DNA from: Thermogemmatispora aurantia
GTDB lineage: Bacteria; Chloroflexota; Ktedonobacteria; Ktedonobacterales; Ktedonobacteraceae
DNA: 64,000 bases
NCBI RefSeq assembly: GCF_008974285.1
Contig: NZ_BKZV01000004.1
Coordinates: forward strand, 569,097 to 633,096
Direction: 5' to 3'
Below are positions 49,814 through 60,002 of this stretch, in pieces (the stretch's first letter is position 1; the number at the start of each line of letters is the position of its first letter). Under the pieces are notes generated by a model. That model was not told the origin of the DNA and searched no databases. It saw only the letters and a list, made by a program, of their open reading frames with translations. A program made the translations under genes and the position numbers.

Positions 49814-52800
49814 GTGGAGCAATCACGACCTGCAGAGAGCCTGACCGTACGGAGGCGTCTCAGCCTGCGGAGCATTGTCTATGCCCTCATGCTTGTGCTT
49901 GTCCTGCTCAGCCAGACGCTCGTCGACTGGAGCGCTGTCCCCCTGGCCCACGCTGCTGCCAGTGTGCCGCATGGGGCGCCATCGCGTCCTCATCGCGTGA
50001 ATCCAGGGAGTGGTGCCGCCTCCCATCCGCGCGTCGTTGCTCCGGCTCCGCCCGGCAACGCTCCCGTTGGGGCGCCGCAGCAGATGAAGCGCAGCCTGCG
50101 CATGCCTATGCAGCCAGGGAGCATTACACTGAGCGCTACCACAGCGAGCAGCTTTCGTGGCAGCGATGGCCGCTTCGAGGTCCAGATCCCAGCGGGGGCC
50201 ATCAGCGCTCAGGACCTCAACCAGGCTGGTGGCTCCATCTCCCTGCGCGTCACCCAGATTGCGCCGCCTTCCGGTTCCAACGCCGGGGGCAGTGGCCAGT
50301 TTTCGCTGGGTGCCTACCTGCTCCAGCTCGTTGACGCCCACGGCCGGCTGCTCAATCATGGGCTGCGCCAGCCGGTGCTGGTTCGTTATCATCTCCTGCC
50401 CAAAGAGCAGGCTCTCCACCTGGAACATGCCTATCTCCTCCTCAATGGCGGGGTCGCCGATGACGCCCTGCGTATCCAGGGAGTAGTGGCTCCCGCGACG
50501 GGCAGCACAGTTGTCAGCACCCTGGGAGTCCAGACTGCCAGGGCGACCGCGCTTGATCCCAGCGCGCACGTCCTGAGTGCCACTGTCCCACTGGATACCC
50601 CCAGCACCTCCATGAGCTGGGACAGCGATTCGCCCATTGCCACCTTTGGCAAACCTGACCCGGCCTCCGTCTCGCTCTCGGCGGGTGCGCTCAGCTATAC
50701 GCAGCCCATCGACATCCCTGCGGGGCCGGGCGACCTCACGCCTCCGCTGCAGCTCGTCTACAGCAGCGAGGCCGTCAACGAGCAGCACAACGCCAGTGCT
50801 GCTGCCAGCTGGGTGGGTGAGGGCTGGAACCTCTCGCTGGGAGCCATCACCTGGGCCGAGCACAACGTCCTGGCCGGCTGCAAGAACAACTGTACCGCCA
50901 ACTGGGAAAACGTCTGGTATCTTAACGACGCCTATGGCACCAGCTCGCAGCTTATCCCGCCCAATATCAACGTTTCAACCTACTACGATGATACCGCCAA
51001 CTACTACTGTGCCACGGGCAACCCCAACGCCTACCCCTGTCCCATCCTCTGGCATACGGCTGATGAGACCCATGACAAAATCTATGCCTACGTTGGCCCT
51101 ATCGACATTGGCCAGCCGACGCATCCGCCCTGCTTCCGCGTCTGGCATCCCAACGGCATCATGGAGGAGTATGGCTGTACCGCCGACTCGCTGCAGTACT
51201 ACTACGAGGCCGGTATAGGGGCCGTTGTCAACGCCTGGTATCTGGACCTCATTACGGACCCCCAGGGCAACCAGATCCATGTGACCTACCAGCGTGATAT
51301 GGCCTCCTGGACCAGCCCGGTCACCGGCAAGACCTACACCTATCCGCGCGATGTGGAGCTGGCGACCGTCAGCTATGACTCGCCTACCTGCCATAATGCG
51401 CAGACCATGTGCACGGGCAGCGCCTGGCAGCCGCTGGTCCAGATCGTCTTCAACGCCAGCCACAGCCCTGCGCTCTTCACCAACGGCGGCAGCTGGGGCA
51501 GCTGCAACACCGGCACCAATATGCGCTGCGATGATCCGCTTGATCTGAGCAGCAGTGGCGGCATGCCTGCGCCCATCATCCAGAACACCTTTGCCCTTAA
51601 CAGCATCCAGGTCCAGGTGCGCAGCAGCGGCAGTGCCAGCTGGAACACTCTGCGCACTTACAACCTCAGCTACGAGCAGTCCGGTCCCACCACGATCACC
51701 GATCCCGCTAGCGGCCTGCAGCGCTCCGTAGCCGGCATGTTCGATCTCACGCGCCTCCAGGAGGTCGGCAGCACCGGGGCCACGGCCCTCATGTACTCTG
51801 GCATGGACAACAGCACCAGCCAATCATATGCATACATGAAGGTCTTTGACCTCAGCAGCCGCAACATCGTCGTTGGTCCCAACACAACCCTCTCCTACTG
51901 GGTCTATCCCGAAAGTAGCGCTGTCCAGAGCGGTGTCAGTGGGAGCAACAGCACCTGTGTCGCCATCGACATGATCTTCAGCGATGGCTCCGATCTGCGC
52001 GACTCCGGCGCCGTTGATCAAAACGGCGTCAAGCTGCATCCGGCTCAGCAGTGCGGCCACCTCAAGCTCGATCAATGGAACCTGGTCATCTCCAACATCG
52101 GCGCTGTCAAGAACGGCAAAACCATTAACCGGATCGACGTTGGTTATGACCAGCCTGCCAACACCGGCGGTTATCGCGGCTATATCGATGATATTGTCAT
52201 CAGCAATCCGGGCAGCAGCACCCCGCTCTTCAGCAGCGACTTCGAGAGTGGCTCGCCGCAGCCGACCTGGACCAACACCGTTGACAGCTCCGGCGGCGGC
52301 GGCATCGCCAACGTTGGCGGGTTCTGCTGCTCGCTGAGCGGACCGGAGGCCGGCACCCGTCAGGAGACCTTCCATACTGACAGCGCGGCCTTGCCGCAGG
52401 TGGTCTTTGGCTATACCACGCTCACCAACACCTACGTTGATTCCTTCTATCATCCCACGCCCTCGACCAACTGTGGCCCCTCCTGGAACACAGGCAACGG
52501 CAGCGGCTGTCTCCTCTGGAGCCAGAGCTATGCCGGTAATAGTCGCTTCCTGAGTAGTATTAGCAATGGGCAGGGTCTCTCCCAAACCTTCACCTGGTCG
52601 ATCGCCCACAACAATAGCCACGGCGTGCCCGGCGGGGGCAGCAACAACGCCAATCCTTTCTACTGCAACAGCCATATGAATGGCTACCCCTGCAACGAGG
52701 CCGACGACAGCGGCTGGAGCCGCGCTGTGTTGACGCAGGCAAGCACCACCACCCTGCGGCTGAGCCAGAACGGCCAGGGTGGCGCACAGAGCAGTACGCC

Positions 52801-55800
52801 CGTCACCGAGACCACAGCTTATAGCTATCAGCTGACCTATCCGCTGCCGGCCCAGGAGTGTAGCGATTGTGTCGCCGGCATGTACTGGGGCAACCAGAAC
52901 GACGTTGACTATCTCAGCTATTACAATGGGATCTTCATGGGCTTCGCCCAGGTCACGGTCTCGCCGCCCGATGGCTCGCTCGAGGTTCACAAATACTACG
53001 CCGGCGAGGGCTGGGGTATCTATGATACCTCGCAGGTGACCTGCTTTACTGCTGCCCCCTGCCACAATGATCCCTGGTGGGACCTGGCCAATGCGGCCCA
53101 CGGCCAGGAGTATCAGGCTCTCTACTACGATACCGACGGCAGCACGCTGCTCAAGGAGGTCGACACCAGCTATCAGGCCATCTGTCCGCCGCCTGGCGTG
53201 GCAGGCACGCCGGCCTCATCGCAATACGGTACCTGGGATGGCAAGCTCGTCAGTGCCCTCGACCATAACAATCCAGTGGCTGTGTGCGACATTCGCAAGA
53301 CGCAGCAGAAAGTGCAGGTCTTCGACGGTTCCAGCAACAGCGTTGTCACGACCACGAGCTGGAGCTACGACAATTATGATCGGGTAACCCAGGAGGTCAC
53401 CACTGGCAACGGCGGCACGCCGGCCCAGGTCATCAAGAACTACAGCTACGTCTGGGACGATGCCGTGCAGGCAACTCAGAGTAGCGCCAGTGGCACCTAC
53501 CTCATCGACTTTGTGGCGCTGAGCACCGTCGAAGACGGCTCCGGCAATCGCCTGAGCTGCCAGTATACCAGCTACGATGGTCAGGGCTACGCCACCGGCC
53601 AGACCAGCGCCCTGACGCTGGGCGAGGCTACCGAGAAGGATGCCTACGCTGATTGTGGCAGTCCATCCAACAACTACACTCCCACGGGCAAGAGCGCCAC
53701 GACGACCGTCTACGATGCCTATGGGAACGTCGTCGCCAGCACCGATGCTGATGCGAACGCTGGCATCGGCGGACATGTCGGCTGCACGGTCGGCAGCAGC
53801 CAGTATACAAGCTGCACCACCTACGACAGTACTTTTGCGGTCTACCCGATCGCCAGCGCCAACGCTCTTAACCAGGTCAGCCGTACCAGCTACGCGAACA
53901 CTGGGGCCACCTTCGGCTACGGTACCTGGCCACAGAGTACGACGGACGTCAACAACCAGACGACCAGCTACAGCTATGACTTCCTGGGGCGCATGACTGC
54001 TCAGGTACTGCCGGGCGAGAGTAGCGGCTTGCAGACTCAGCAGTGGCTCTACAGCGACTGGTGCAGCGGTACTGCGGCCCAGGGTCCCTGCCTGGAGATC
54101 GACGAGATCGATCGCCTCAACAGCACCACCACGACCATCTCGCGGGCCTTCTACGACGGTGAAGGGCGTCTGGTGGAGACACGCACCCCTGGCCCAGCTG
54201 GGCAGGATGTGATCATCTACGCCTTCTACGACAGCTCGGGACGCCTCTTCTTCAAGAGCGATCCCTACTTTGTCCCGGCCTACAGTGGTCCGCCGGGGCC
54301 AGCGGCCTACTCGCTGCCCGACACCACGCAGCCAGGTACCACGACGACCTATGATGGTCTGGATCGTGTACTGAGCGTCACCGATCCCAATTCGTTCACC
54401 ACGCAAACGGCCTACAGCGTCGTCTGCGGTGTCCAGGGGACCAGCGACAGCGGCTGCTATGAGCAGACAGCAGTGACCGATGCCAACGGGCACAGGAGCG
54501 CCAGCCTGGTCGGGGCTTTGGGGAAGGAGAACTATCAGCAGCAATACACGGGCGATAGCTCGCATCCCTACACCCTCTATGGTACCACGGCCTACACCTA
54601 CGACAGTGCTGGTCAACTGCTCGCCACGCGCTCGCCCGATGGCAGCCTGGCCACCATCACCTACGATGATCTGGGGCGGGCCATCCAGCAGCAGGACCCG
54701 GATCGCGGCACCAGCACGGCCAGCTATGATCCCAACGGCAACGTCATCCAGACGGTGGATGCACGCGGCGCAGCGGGCACCGTCTACTATGGCTACGACG
54801 GTCTCAACCGGCTGTTGTGGCGTAACAGCAGCAACACCCCCACCGGCGCCTGGGTCACCTACACCTACGACAGCACCGCCAATGGAAACATGGGCGTGGG
54901 TCGCGTGACTGGCGAGCAATTCAGCGGTCCGGCCAATCTCAGCGGCTCCTACAGCTACACCTATGATGCACGTGGGCGGCAGATTGCCGAGACCATCACC
55001 GTCAATGGCGCCAGCTACACGGTGCAGGCCAGCTACAACGATGCCGGCCAGCTCACCAGCCAGACCTATCCTGATGGGGAAGTCGTCACACCAGGCTATG
55101 ACACCAATGGCTGGCTGATCGGTCTGACCACCACTCAGAATACCACCACCACGGTGCTGGCTTCGGCCATCCAGTACCAGGGGAACGCTGGCGCGGCGGG
55201 GGAAGCCACGGCCATGCTCCTGGGGAACAGCCGCTATAGCTTCACGCGTAGCTTTGATGCGGGGCTGCGGGTGACCAGCCTGGTCTACAAGAATCAGAGC
55301 AGTGGGGCGGTGCTCTATCAAGAACAGCCGCAATACGATGCGGCCAACAACGTGGTAGCGGCTACTACAACTCTGCCGACGGGAGATACGGACGTACAGG
55401 CTTTCTGCTATGATGCCCTCAATCGGCTGACGTGGGCGGGGGCGAGTGGGACGCCGCCTTGTGGGAGCACGCTGAACGCGGGAACGCTGACAGCGGCGCA
55501 GTACCAGCAGGGCTATAGCTACGATGCGGAGGGGCGCCTGACGACTGGGCCGGCGGGCAGCTACACCTATGGGGATAGTGCGCATCCGCATGCGGTCACG
55601 AGTACAAGCAGTGGCTTCAGTGCCAGCTATGATGCAGCAGGGAACATGATTTGCCGGGCGCCCAACAGCTCGGTGACCTGCGGCGGCAGCACTCCCACTG
55701 GGCAGCAGCTGAGCTATGACGCAGGGGGGAGGCTGGTGCATTGGCAGAATATGCCGACAGCGCCCAGCTCCTCAGTGGATTACCTCTACGATGGGGAGGG

Positions 55801-57043
55801 GAACCGCGTGGTGGAGCAGGCGACGGTGGGAGGGAGCACGACGACGACCATCTATCTGGGGCAACTGGAGGAGATCCAGCAGAGTGCGGGTGGGACGCAG
55901 ACATTGACGTATTACTCGCTGGGGGGGGCGCCGGTGGCCGAGGGGGTCAATGGGAGCTACTACTACTTTGGCTATGACGTGCTGGGGAGTCTGGTGGTCG
56001 CCCTGGATAGTGGAGGAAACGTAGCAGGAACGCAGTTGTACGGGCCGTATGGGAACCAGCGGTACACGACGGGGAGCCTGCCGACGAGCCTGGGCTACGC
56101 GGGGCAGCGGGCGGACACGGTAACGGGGCTGGACTATGATGTAGCCCGCTATTACGATCCAGTGGTGGGGCAGTTCCTGACGGCGGACACGGTGCAGGGG
56201 AACGAGCAGGGGCAGGACCCGTATGCGTACGTGGGAGGCAACCCAGAGACGCGGACCGATCCGACGGGACACTATTATACGACACTGGATAACAGTGGCC
56301 CGATTGGGCGGATCTTCTCCTCGGATGGAGGCCGAACAATGACGATTTCTACGTATGACCCGCTTGTAGATAAGGAGCCTATCACTAAGACTATGCCCAG
56401 GCACTCGAACCCCTCGAAGCCGACGCGTCCAAACCTGCGGCCCAACCCATGTGGAGAACTCTCTGTCTGTCACGGACCCATGCGCAATCCTGGCACCTCC
56501 TACATGCGTCAAAGCGGCCTGAGCAGTACAGGAGACAGTCTAATAGCCATCGGAAAGAAAGGTTTGGAGGATGTATGGTTCCATCGTTTGGTGGATATGC
56601 TCCGTAACTGGTTTTTTGCCCGAATTGATGATATGCGTGCACAGGTCAATTGGCCCTCGCTTCTAGGAGGAGTAGCGCTCAGTATGGCGGGCTTGATCAT
56701 GGCAAACGGGACAGTCGCTTTTTTGGTGGGAGCAGCTGGGGCGATAGCCACAATTGCTTCTCAAATGGGGGGAGAGGCGGTCCAGTTCAATTCGAAAGAG
56801 GAGGTCCAAGAGTTCTTCAATATCTGGTATGATACTGTCTTCTTCCCGCAGCTGCAGCGGCCAGATGCTGACAACATGATCTTTGTCCTGTATGAAACGG
56901 ATACCTATGCGACCGTGCCTGTTTACCGGTATGAGTATGCTCCAGGTTGGGGGCACGTTCCGTTTCGCATTCAGGTAGGAACGGAACTTGATTATGGAAC
57001 CATTGAACAGGCTGAATTTACGCTGTACGCGGTATCTCGCTAA
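49814..57043 (+). CDS. Secreted Rhs/YD-repeat polymorphic toxin
   Basis: A 2409-residue protein from GTG 49814 (GGAAGGAGAGAGCCT). Residues 20-50 are a signal peptide ending VPLAHAAAS. Residues 100-240 are beta-rich; 270-330 carry the SpvB-like entry (IDIPAGPGDLTPPLQLVYSS). From about 1150 to 2100 many YDxxGR-type repeats build the hollow Rhs shell. DYDVARYYDPVVGQFLTAD and DPYAYVGGNPETRTDPTG (to residue 2153) end the core. The last 256 residues are a variable tip with a hydrophobic stretch (SMAGLIMANGTVAFLVGAAG). Such tips are the toxic part delivered to rival cells. The tip family is unknown. Confidence 0.9.
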   Translation: MEQSRPAESLTVRRRLSLRSIVYALMLVLVLLSQTLVDWSAVPLAHAAASVPHGAPSRPHRVNPGSGAASHPRVVAPAPPGNAPVGAPQQMKRSLRMPMQPGSITLSATTASSFRGSDGRFEVQIPAGAISAQDLNQAGGSISLRVTQIAPPSGSNAGGSGQFSLGAYLLQLVDAHGRLLNHGLRQPVLVRYHLLPKEQALHLEHAYLLLNGGVADDALRIQGVVAPATGSTVVSTLGVQTARATALDPSAHVLSATVPLDTPSTSMSWDSDSPIATFGKPDPASVSLSAGALSYTQPIDIPAGPGDLTPPLQLVYSSEAVNEQHNASAAASWVGEGWNLSLGAITWAEHNVLAGCKNNCTANWENVWYLNDAYGTSSQLIPPNINVSTYYDDTANYYCATGNPNAYPCPILWHTADETHDKIYAYVGPIDIGQPTHPPCFRVWHPNGIMEEYGCTADSLQYYYEAGIGAVVNAWYLDLITDPQGNQIHVTYQRDMASWTSPVTGKTYTYPRDVELATVSYDSPTCHNAQTMCTGSAWQPLVQIVFNASHSPALFTNGGSWGSCNTGTNMRCDDPLDLSSSGGMPAPIIQNTFALNSIQVQVRSSGSASWNTLRTYNLSYEQSGPTTITDPASGLQRSVAGMFDLTRLQEVGSTGATALMYSGMDNSTSQSYAYMKVFDLSSRNIVVGPNTTLSYWVYPESSAVQSGVSGSNSTCVAIDMIFSDGSDLRDSGAVDQNGVKLHPAQQCGHLKLDQWNLVISNIGAVKNGKTINRIDVGYDQPANTGGYRGYIDDIVISNPGSSTPLFSSDFESGSPQPTWTNTVDSSGGGGIANVGGFCCSLSGPEAGTRQETFHTDSAALPQVVFGYTTLTNTYVDSFYHPTPSTNCGPSWNTGNGSGCLLWSQSYAGNSRFLSSISNGQGLSQTFTWSIAHNNSHGVPGGGSNNANPFYCNSHMNGYPCNEADDSGWSRAVLTQASTTTLRLSQNGQGGAQSSTPVTETTAYSYQLTYPLPAQECSDCVAGMYWGNQNDVDYLSYYNGIFMGFAQVTVSPPDGSLEVHKYYAGEGWGIYDTSQVTCFTAAPCHNDPWWDLANAAHGQEYQALYYDTDGSTLLKEVDTSYQAICPPPGVAGTPASSQYGTWDGKLVSALDHNNPVAVCDIRKTQQKVQVFDGSSNSVVTTTSWSYDNYDRVTQEVTTGNGGTPAQVIKNYSYVWDDAVQATQSSASGTYLIDFVALSTVEDGSGNRLSCQYTSYDGQGYATGQTSALTLGEATEKDAYADCGSPSNNYTPTGKSATTTVYDAYGNVVASTDADANAGIGGHVGCTVGSSQYTSCTTYDSTFAVYPIASANALNQVSRTSYANTGATFGYGTWPQSTTDVNNQTTSYSYDFLGRMTAQVLPGESSGLQTQQWLYSDWCSGTAAQGPCLEIDEIDRLNSTTTTISRAFYDGEGRLVETRTPGPAGQDVIIYAFYDSSGRLFFKSDPYFVPAYSGPPGPAAYSLPDTTQPGTTTTYDGLDRVLSVTDPNSFTTQTAYSVVCGVQGTSDSGCYEQTAVTDANGHRSASLVGALGKENYQQQYTGDSSHPYTLYGTTAYTYDSAGQLLATRSPDGSLATITYDDLGRAIQQQDPDRGTSTASYDPNGNVIQTVDARGAAGTVYYGYDGLNRLLWRNSSNTPTGAWVTYTYDSTANGNMGVGRVTGEQFSGPANLSGSYSYTYDARGRQIAETITVNGASYTVQASYNDAGQLTSQTYPDGEVVTPGYDTNGWLIGLTTTQNTTTTVLASAIQYQGNAGAAGEATAMLLGNSRYSFTRSFDAGLRVTSLVYKNQSSGAVLYQEQPQYDAANNVVAATTTLPTGDTDVQAFCYDALNRLTWAGASGTPPCGSTLNAGTLTAAQYQQGYSYDAEGRLTTGPAGSYTYGDSAHPHAVTSTSSGFSASYDAAGNMICRAPNSSVTCGGSTPTGQQLSYDAGGRLVHWQNMPTAPSSSVDYLYDGEGNRVVEQATVGGSTTTTIYLGQLEEIQQSAGGTQTLTYYSLGGAPVAEGVNGSYYYFGYDVLGSLVVALDSGGNVAGTQLYGPYGNQRYTTGSLPTSLGYAGQRADTVTGLDYDVARYYDPVVGQFLTADTVQGNEQGQDPYAYVGGNPETRTDPTGHYYTTLDNSGPIGRIFSSDGGRTMTISTYDPLVDKEPITKTMPRHSNPSKPTRPNLRPNPCGELSVCHGPMRNPGTSYMRQSGLSSTGDSLIAIGKKGLEDVWFHRLVDMLRNWFFARIDDMRAQVNWPSLLGGVALSMAGLIMANGTVAFLVGAAGAIATIASQMGGEAVQFNSKEEVQEFFNIWYDTVFFPQLQRPDADNMIFVLYETDTYATVPVYRYEYAPGWGHVPFRIQVGTELDYGTIEQAEFTLYAVSR

Positions 57044-57053
57044 GGAGCATCCG

Positions 57054-58385
57054 ATGCGTGGAAAGCGGCAGGAATGCAAGCATGCTTTGGGAAAACTACT
57101 GGTATGTGCAATATTGCTGGTAGTGAGCCTGCTGGGCTGCCAGCAGGGGATGGCGACCGTGCCGTTAGAAACGGCTCCCTGTGCTGCGGCCCAGCTGCAG
57201 GTGCACGTCACCGGACTGGCTGGGCCTCTTGCCAGGAGTGAGGTGGCAACGCTCTATGTAGGGGGAGGGACCTGGCTCTATGCACTGGATGCCGACAGTG
57301 GATTCCCACGCTGGTGCCGGGTGCTGCAGTGGAGGGGACCCTCCCAGCAAAACCCGTTAATGGGGTTCGGCGCCATCAGGCATGTCGGGCAAGAGCTGTT
57401 CGCGGGCATACAGTATGGCTATCTGCTGGGGCTGGATGCGCAAAACGGGGCGGTGCGCTGGGGGGTAGAGATGGAGGCGGGTTCAGAGTTCTGGATGGAG
57501 CCGGCGGTGGATGAGGGAGCCGGGCAGGTCTATGGGGTGGGTTTGTCAGAAGTGAAGGCGCTGAAGCTGAGTGATGGGCAGGAGCGGTGGAGCTATCGGC
57601 TGCCGCAGAAGCGAGCTGACCGGACCACAACGCTCGTCCATCTGGCGCCAGTGGTAGGGGAGAAGGTGGTCTATGTAGTGGGGGATGATCTGGGGACGGT
57701 GGAGGGAAGGGCCTCGACTGTGGTGGCGCTGGATGTGAGCACAGGGAAACCGCGGTGGACCCGGAGCATTCCGGAGGGGAGAGCCGAGACGTATCCGTTG
57801 CGGGTGCCGCAGGCCCTGCTGCTAGGGGAAGGAGTTCTCTGCCTGGATGTGAACGATGAGATCATTGGAATGCGTGCTAGCGATGGGCGGCAGCTCTGGC
57901 AGGTGAACAGCTCGCAATGGGGGGACTACCAGCTGATTGGGGTGGGACAGGGCAGGCTGTATGTGGCGAAAGAAGGGAAGCAGGAGGGGAAGATACAGGT
58001 GAGTGGGCTGCGGCTGGAGGATGGACAGGTAAGCTGGTCGGTCGAGCTGGCGGGAGAGTTCGATCGATTCGCGGCACCGCTGCAAGGACTGATGGAGGGG
58101 CAGGTGTTGTATCTGGTGGATGGACAAGGGGGGGTGGAGGCGCTAGATGGGCAAAGCGGGCGAGTGCTCTGGCAAAGGAGGGTGGTAGAGGGGAGTGTGG
58201 GAGGGTTGGTTCCCTCCCGGCTGGTGATAGGTGAAAGAGATGTTTATGTGATGACTATGCAAAGGGATGAAAAGGATCAATTTATGCTGAATGTGCTAGA
58301 TAAGTACAGCGGGCAGGCGAAATGGAAGGTGGAGCTGCCATTGCCTGTGGTGAAGGGATGGATACTTCCGGTACTGGCAATGTGA
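57054..58385 (+). CDS. PQQ-type beta-propeller lipoprotein, possible immunity partner
   Basis: Begins ten bases after the Rhs stop (AAGGAGCATCCG before ATG 57054); 443 residues. Lipoprotein signal ending SLLGC with Cys29. Repeated blades with the pattern LDAQNGAVRW, LKLSDGQERW, LDVSTGKPRWTRS, MRASDGRQLWQ, LDGQSGRVLWQ mark a PQQ-like propeller, about six to seven blades. It should sit on the outer face of the membrane. In Rhs loci the gene directly after the tip is usually the immunity gene, so it may protect against the tip, or help assemble the protein. Neither is shown by the sequence. Confidence 0.82.
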   Translation: MRGKRQECKHALGKLLVCAILLVVSLLGCQQGMATVPLETAPCAAAQLQVHVTGLAGPLARSEVATLYVGGGTWLYALDADSGFPRWCRVLQWRGPSQQNPLMGFGAIRHVGQELFAGIQYGYLLGLDAQNGAVRWGVEMEAGSEFWMEPAVDEGAGQVYGVGLSEVKALKLSDGQERWSYRLPQKRADRTTTLVHLAPVVGEKVVYVVGDDLGTVEGRASTVVALDVSTGKPRWTRSIPEGRAETYPLRVPQALLLGEGVLCLDVNDEIIGMRASDGRQLWQVNSSQWGDYQLIGVGQGRLYVAKEGKQEGKIQVSGLRLEDGQVSWSVELAGEFDRFAAPLQGLMEGQVLYLVDGQGGVEALDGQSGRVLWQRRVVEGSVGGLVPSRLVIGERDVYVMTMQRDEKDQFMLNVLDKYSGQAKWKVELPLPVVKGWILPVLAM

Positions 58386-58405
58386 GAAAAGCGAACGCGC
58401 AAGGC

Positions 58406-59295
58406 AGGGGCAGGACCCGTATGCGTACGTGGGAGGCAGCCCAGAGACGCGGACCGATCCGACGGGACACAGGTACGTGCCTATTGCAGATCCTCTGGAT
58501 GACACTGGGTCAGCGCCGGCGCCGGTGGTTGACGTGGAGCAGGCAGGAGCCTGCAATTCGACAGTGTGCTACCAGCCGAATGGAACGGAGATTCTGCGCA
58601 GCACACGGCAGCCTGTGGTGACACCACCTCACACTGGACCATCACAGTCGGGAAAGGGTCAGCAGCCCGGCTCGAAGCAAAATCCCCATCCCCGAAAGAA
58701 GCCATGGTGTCTCCTGGTGTGCGGAGGGGTGCAGAATTGGTGGTCATTTGCTGGAGCTGCAGCTGAGACACTGGGTTCCCTTGCTGGATTAGGAGTGCTT
58801 ATAACTACATTGGTGGGAGCCCAGGCTACAACAGGTGGAGTTGCGACATTTTTAGCGAACTTTGCGTTGAGTGCAGGAGCGTTCTTGATCCGATCAGTGA
58901 TAGATGGTCTTCAAGGAATAATGGATAGCTTTGCTGAGCATGATCCTGGTCTTGACCTCGTAGTCGACGTCCTCAAGATAGGGCTTGACTTGGCAGCCCT
59001 AGTGACTCTGAAAATAGGCTTTAGTGCCCTCAAAAGGGTGTCGTCTATACAATCTGCAGCGCAGGTCCAGCGATTTATGGATTCAATTGGCCAAATCATG
59101 AGGAGAGAGCCTGTGACATTCATGAAATATGTTGGGCCAGCTGTTGCAGCTCTCCTGGCATTAGGTGGGGCTGCAGGGTATGCTACAAGTCTCGTAGTGG
59201 ATGTTGCCAGGCTAGGAAATGACTATTCTAACGTATATCTTCCCTATGCGCAAAGCCATGATCCATCGGCTGGGTGGAATACGAACATGTGGTGA
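58406..59295 (+). pseudogene. Orphan Rhs C-terminal tip 2
   Basis: Opens with the last core motif (QGQDPYAYVGGSPETRTDPT) and continues as a 280-residue tip: a linker APAPVVDVEQAGACNSTVCY, a Lys/Pro stretch, then hydrophobic helices (LAGLGVLITTLVGAQATTGG) and SALKRVSSIQSAAQVQRFMD. There is no signal or shell, so it cannot be delivered as such. Homologous recombination at the shared core motif could move it onto the full Rhs gene. Confidence 0.78.
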
Positions 59296-59568
59296 AGGCC
59301 CCATTAGGGAAGAAGACAAAGTGATGCTTTTCTACCCAAATAAAAAAGGAACATTTAGGAATCTAAGATGACTTTCAAGTAGGAGGTGGAAAGAAATAGT
59401 CGTATCTGCAACACCAGGTTGCTTGCTCGGGTTGCATGCTTACTTGCTAGGCACATACCCGGTCCTGGGGTGTCCAGTTGACAGAGAGCCCGGTGCCAAG
59501 CAAGCAAGATTGGAAAGCGGCTCCGGCTCAGGAGGGCTGGAGGATAGGAAAGGAGAAGACTGGCTGCG

Positions 59569-59982
59569 ATGAACGGCGAGACGGAACCTGCTCAGAAAGA
59601 GGAACTGTCTCTATCCTATGGGTGCTGGCTCTCCATGGACAGCGCCTTACTCATAGGGGCTCAGCTCGTGGCTGCTATCTACCGGGTGTTCTGGGGAGTG
59701 TTTGGAGCGTTGGTGCTGCAATTGCTCCTGTTGCAGCACTACGAGCGCCTTGGTCAGAGAGCAGAGTCGCAGGGACAGGCAAGGCTGGCAATGTGGCGGG
59801 GGCAGCTGGGTCTGATGATCGGGGTCATGGTGGTGGAGATGGTCATAGGGGGACTGGTTGCGTTGTCCCCAGGGACATGGATCTTTGGGATGTTCTTCTG
59901 GATGCCCCTGTGGCCGTTACCGCTCTCCTTCTTCCTGGTGGAGGGGGTCAAGGCCCTGGCCCTGGGGGGGGGGTCAGTCTAG
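59569..59982 (+). CDS. Small membrane protein, module 1
   Basis: Starts MNGETEPAQKEELSLSYGCW at ATG 59569. Hydrophobic helices at about 28-52 (LIGAQLVAAIYRVFWGVFGA), 80-100 and 105-130. The first 90 residues match the small membrane protein at 62263 (MNTEAERPP...). The end, after residue 95, has no match there and runs into a G10 tract. It follows orphan tip 2, so an immunity role is possible. Confidence 0.65.
   Translation: MNGETEPAQKEELSLSYGCWLSMDSALLIGAQLVAAIYRVFWGVFGALVLQLLLLQHYERLGQRAESQGQARLAMWRGQLGLMIGVMVVEMVIGGLVALSPGTWIFGMFFWMPLWPLPLSFFLVEGVKALALGGGSV
59964..59973 (+). repeat. G10 homopolymer at the junction of two membrane genes
   Basis: Ten G in a row. In the present length the small gene ends at TAG 59982. 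One more G would put it in frame with the following large membrane gene and give one fused protein. Confidence 0.85.
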
Positions 59983-60002
59983 GGTGGACAAGCCTGGCGC
60001 TC

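Noticed and set aside
53216..55741. Very long minus-strand open frame (841 codons) opposite the Rhs gene, and another at 51824-53101
   Set aside because: Mirror of the repetitive, GC-biased Rhs coding strand. Low-complexity Val/Ala/Gly/Arg composition, no family, no ribosome site.
59478..60002. Upstream extension of the large membrane gene from 59478
   Set aside because: Runs in the wrong frame over the small membrane gene with Gly/Arg-rich reading; the homolog in module 2 starts at the position matching about 60003.
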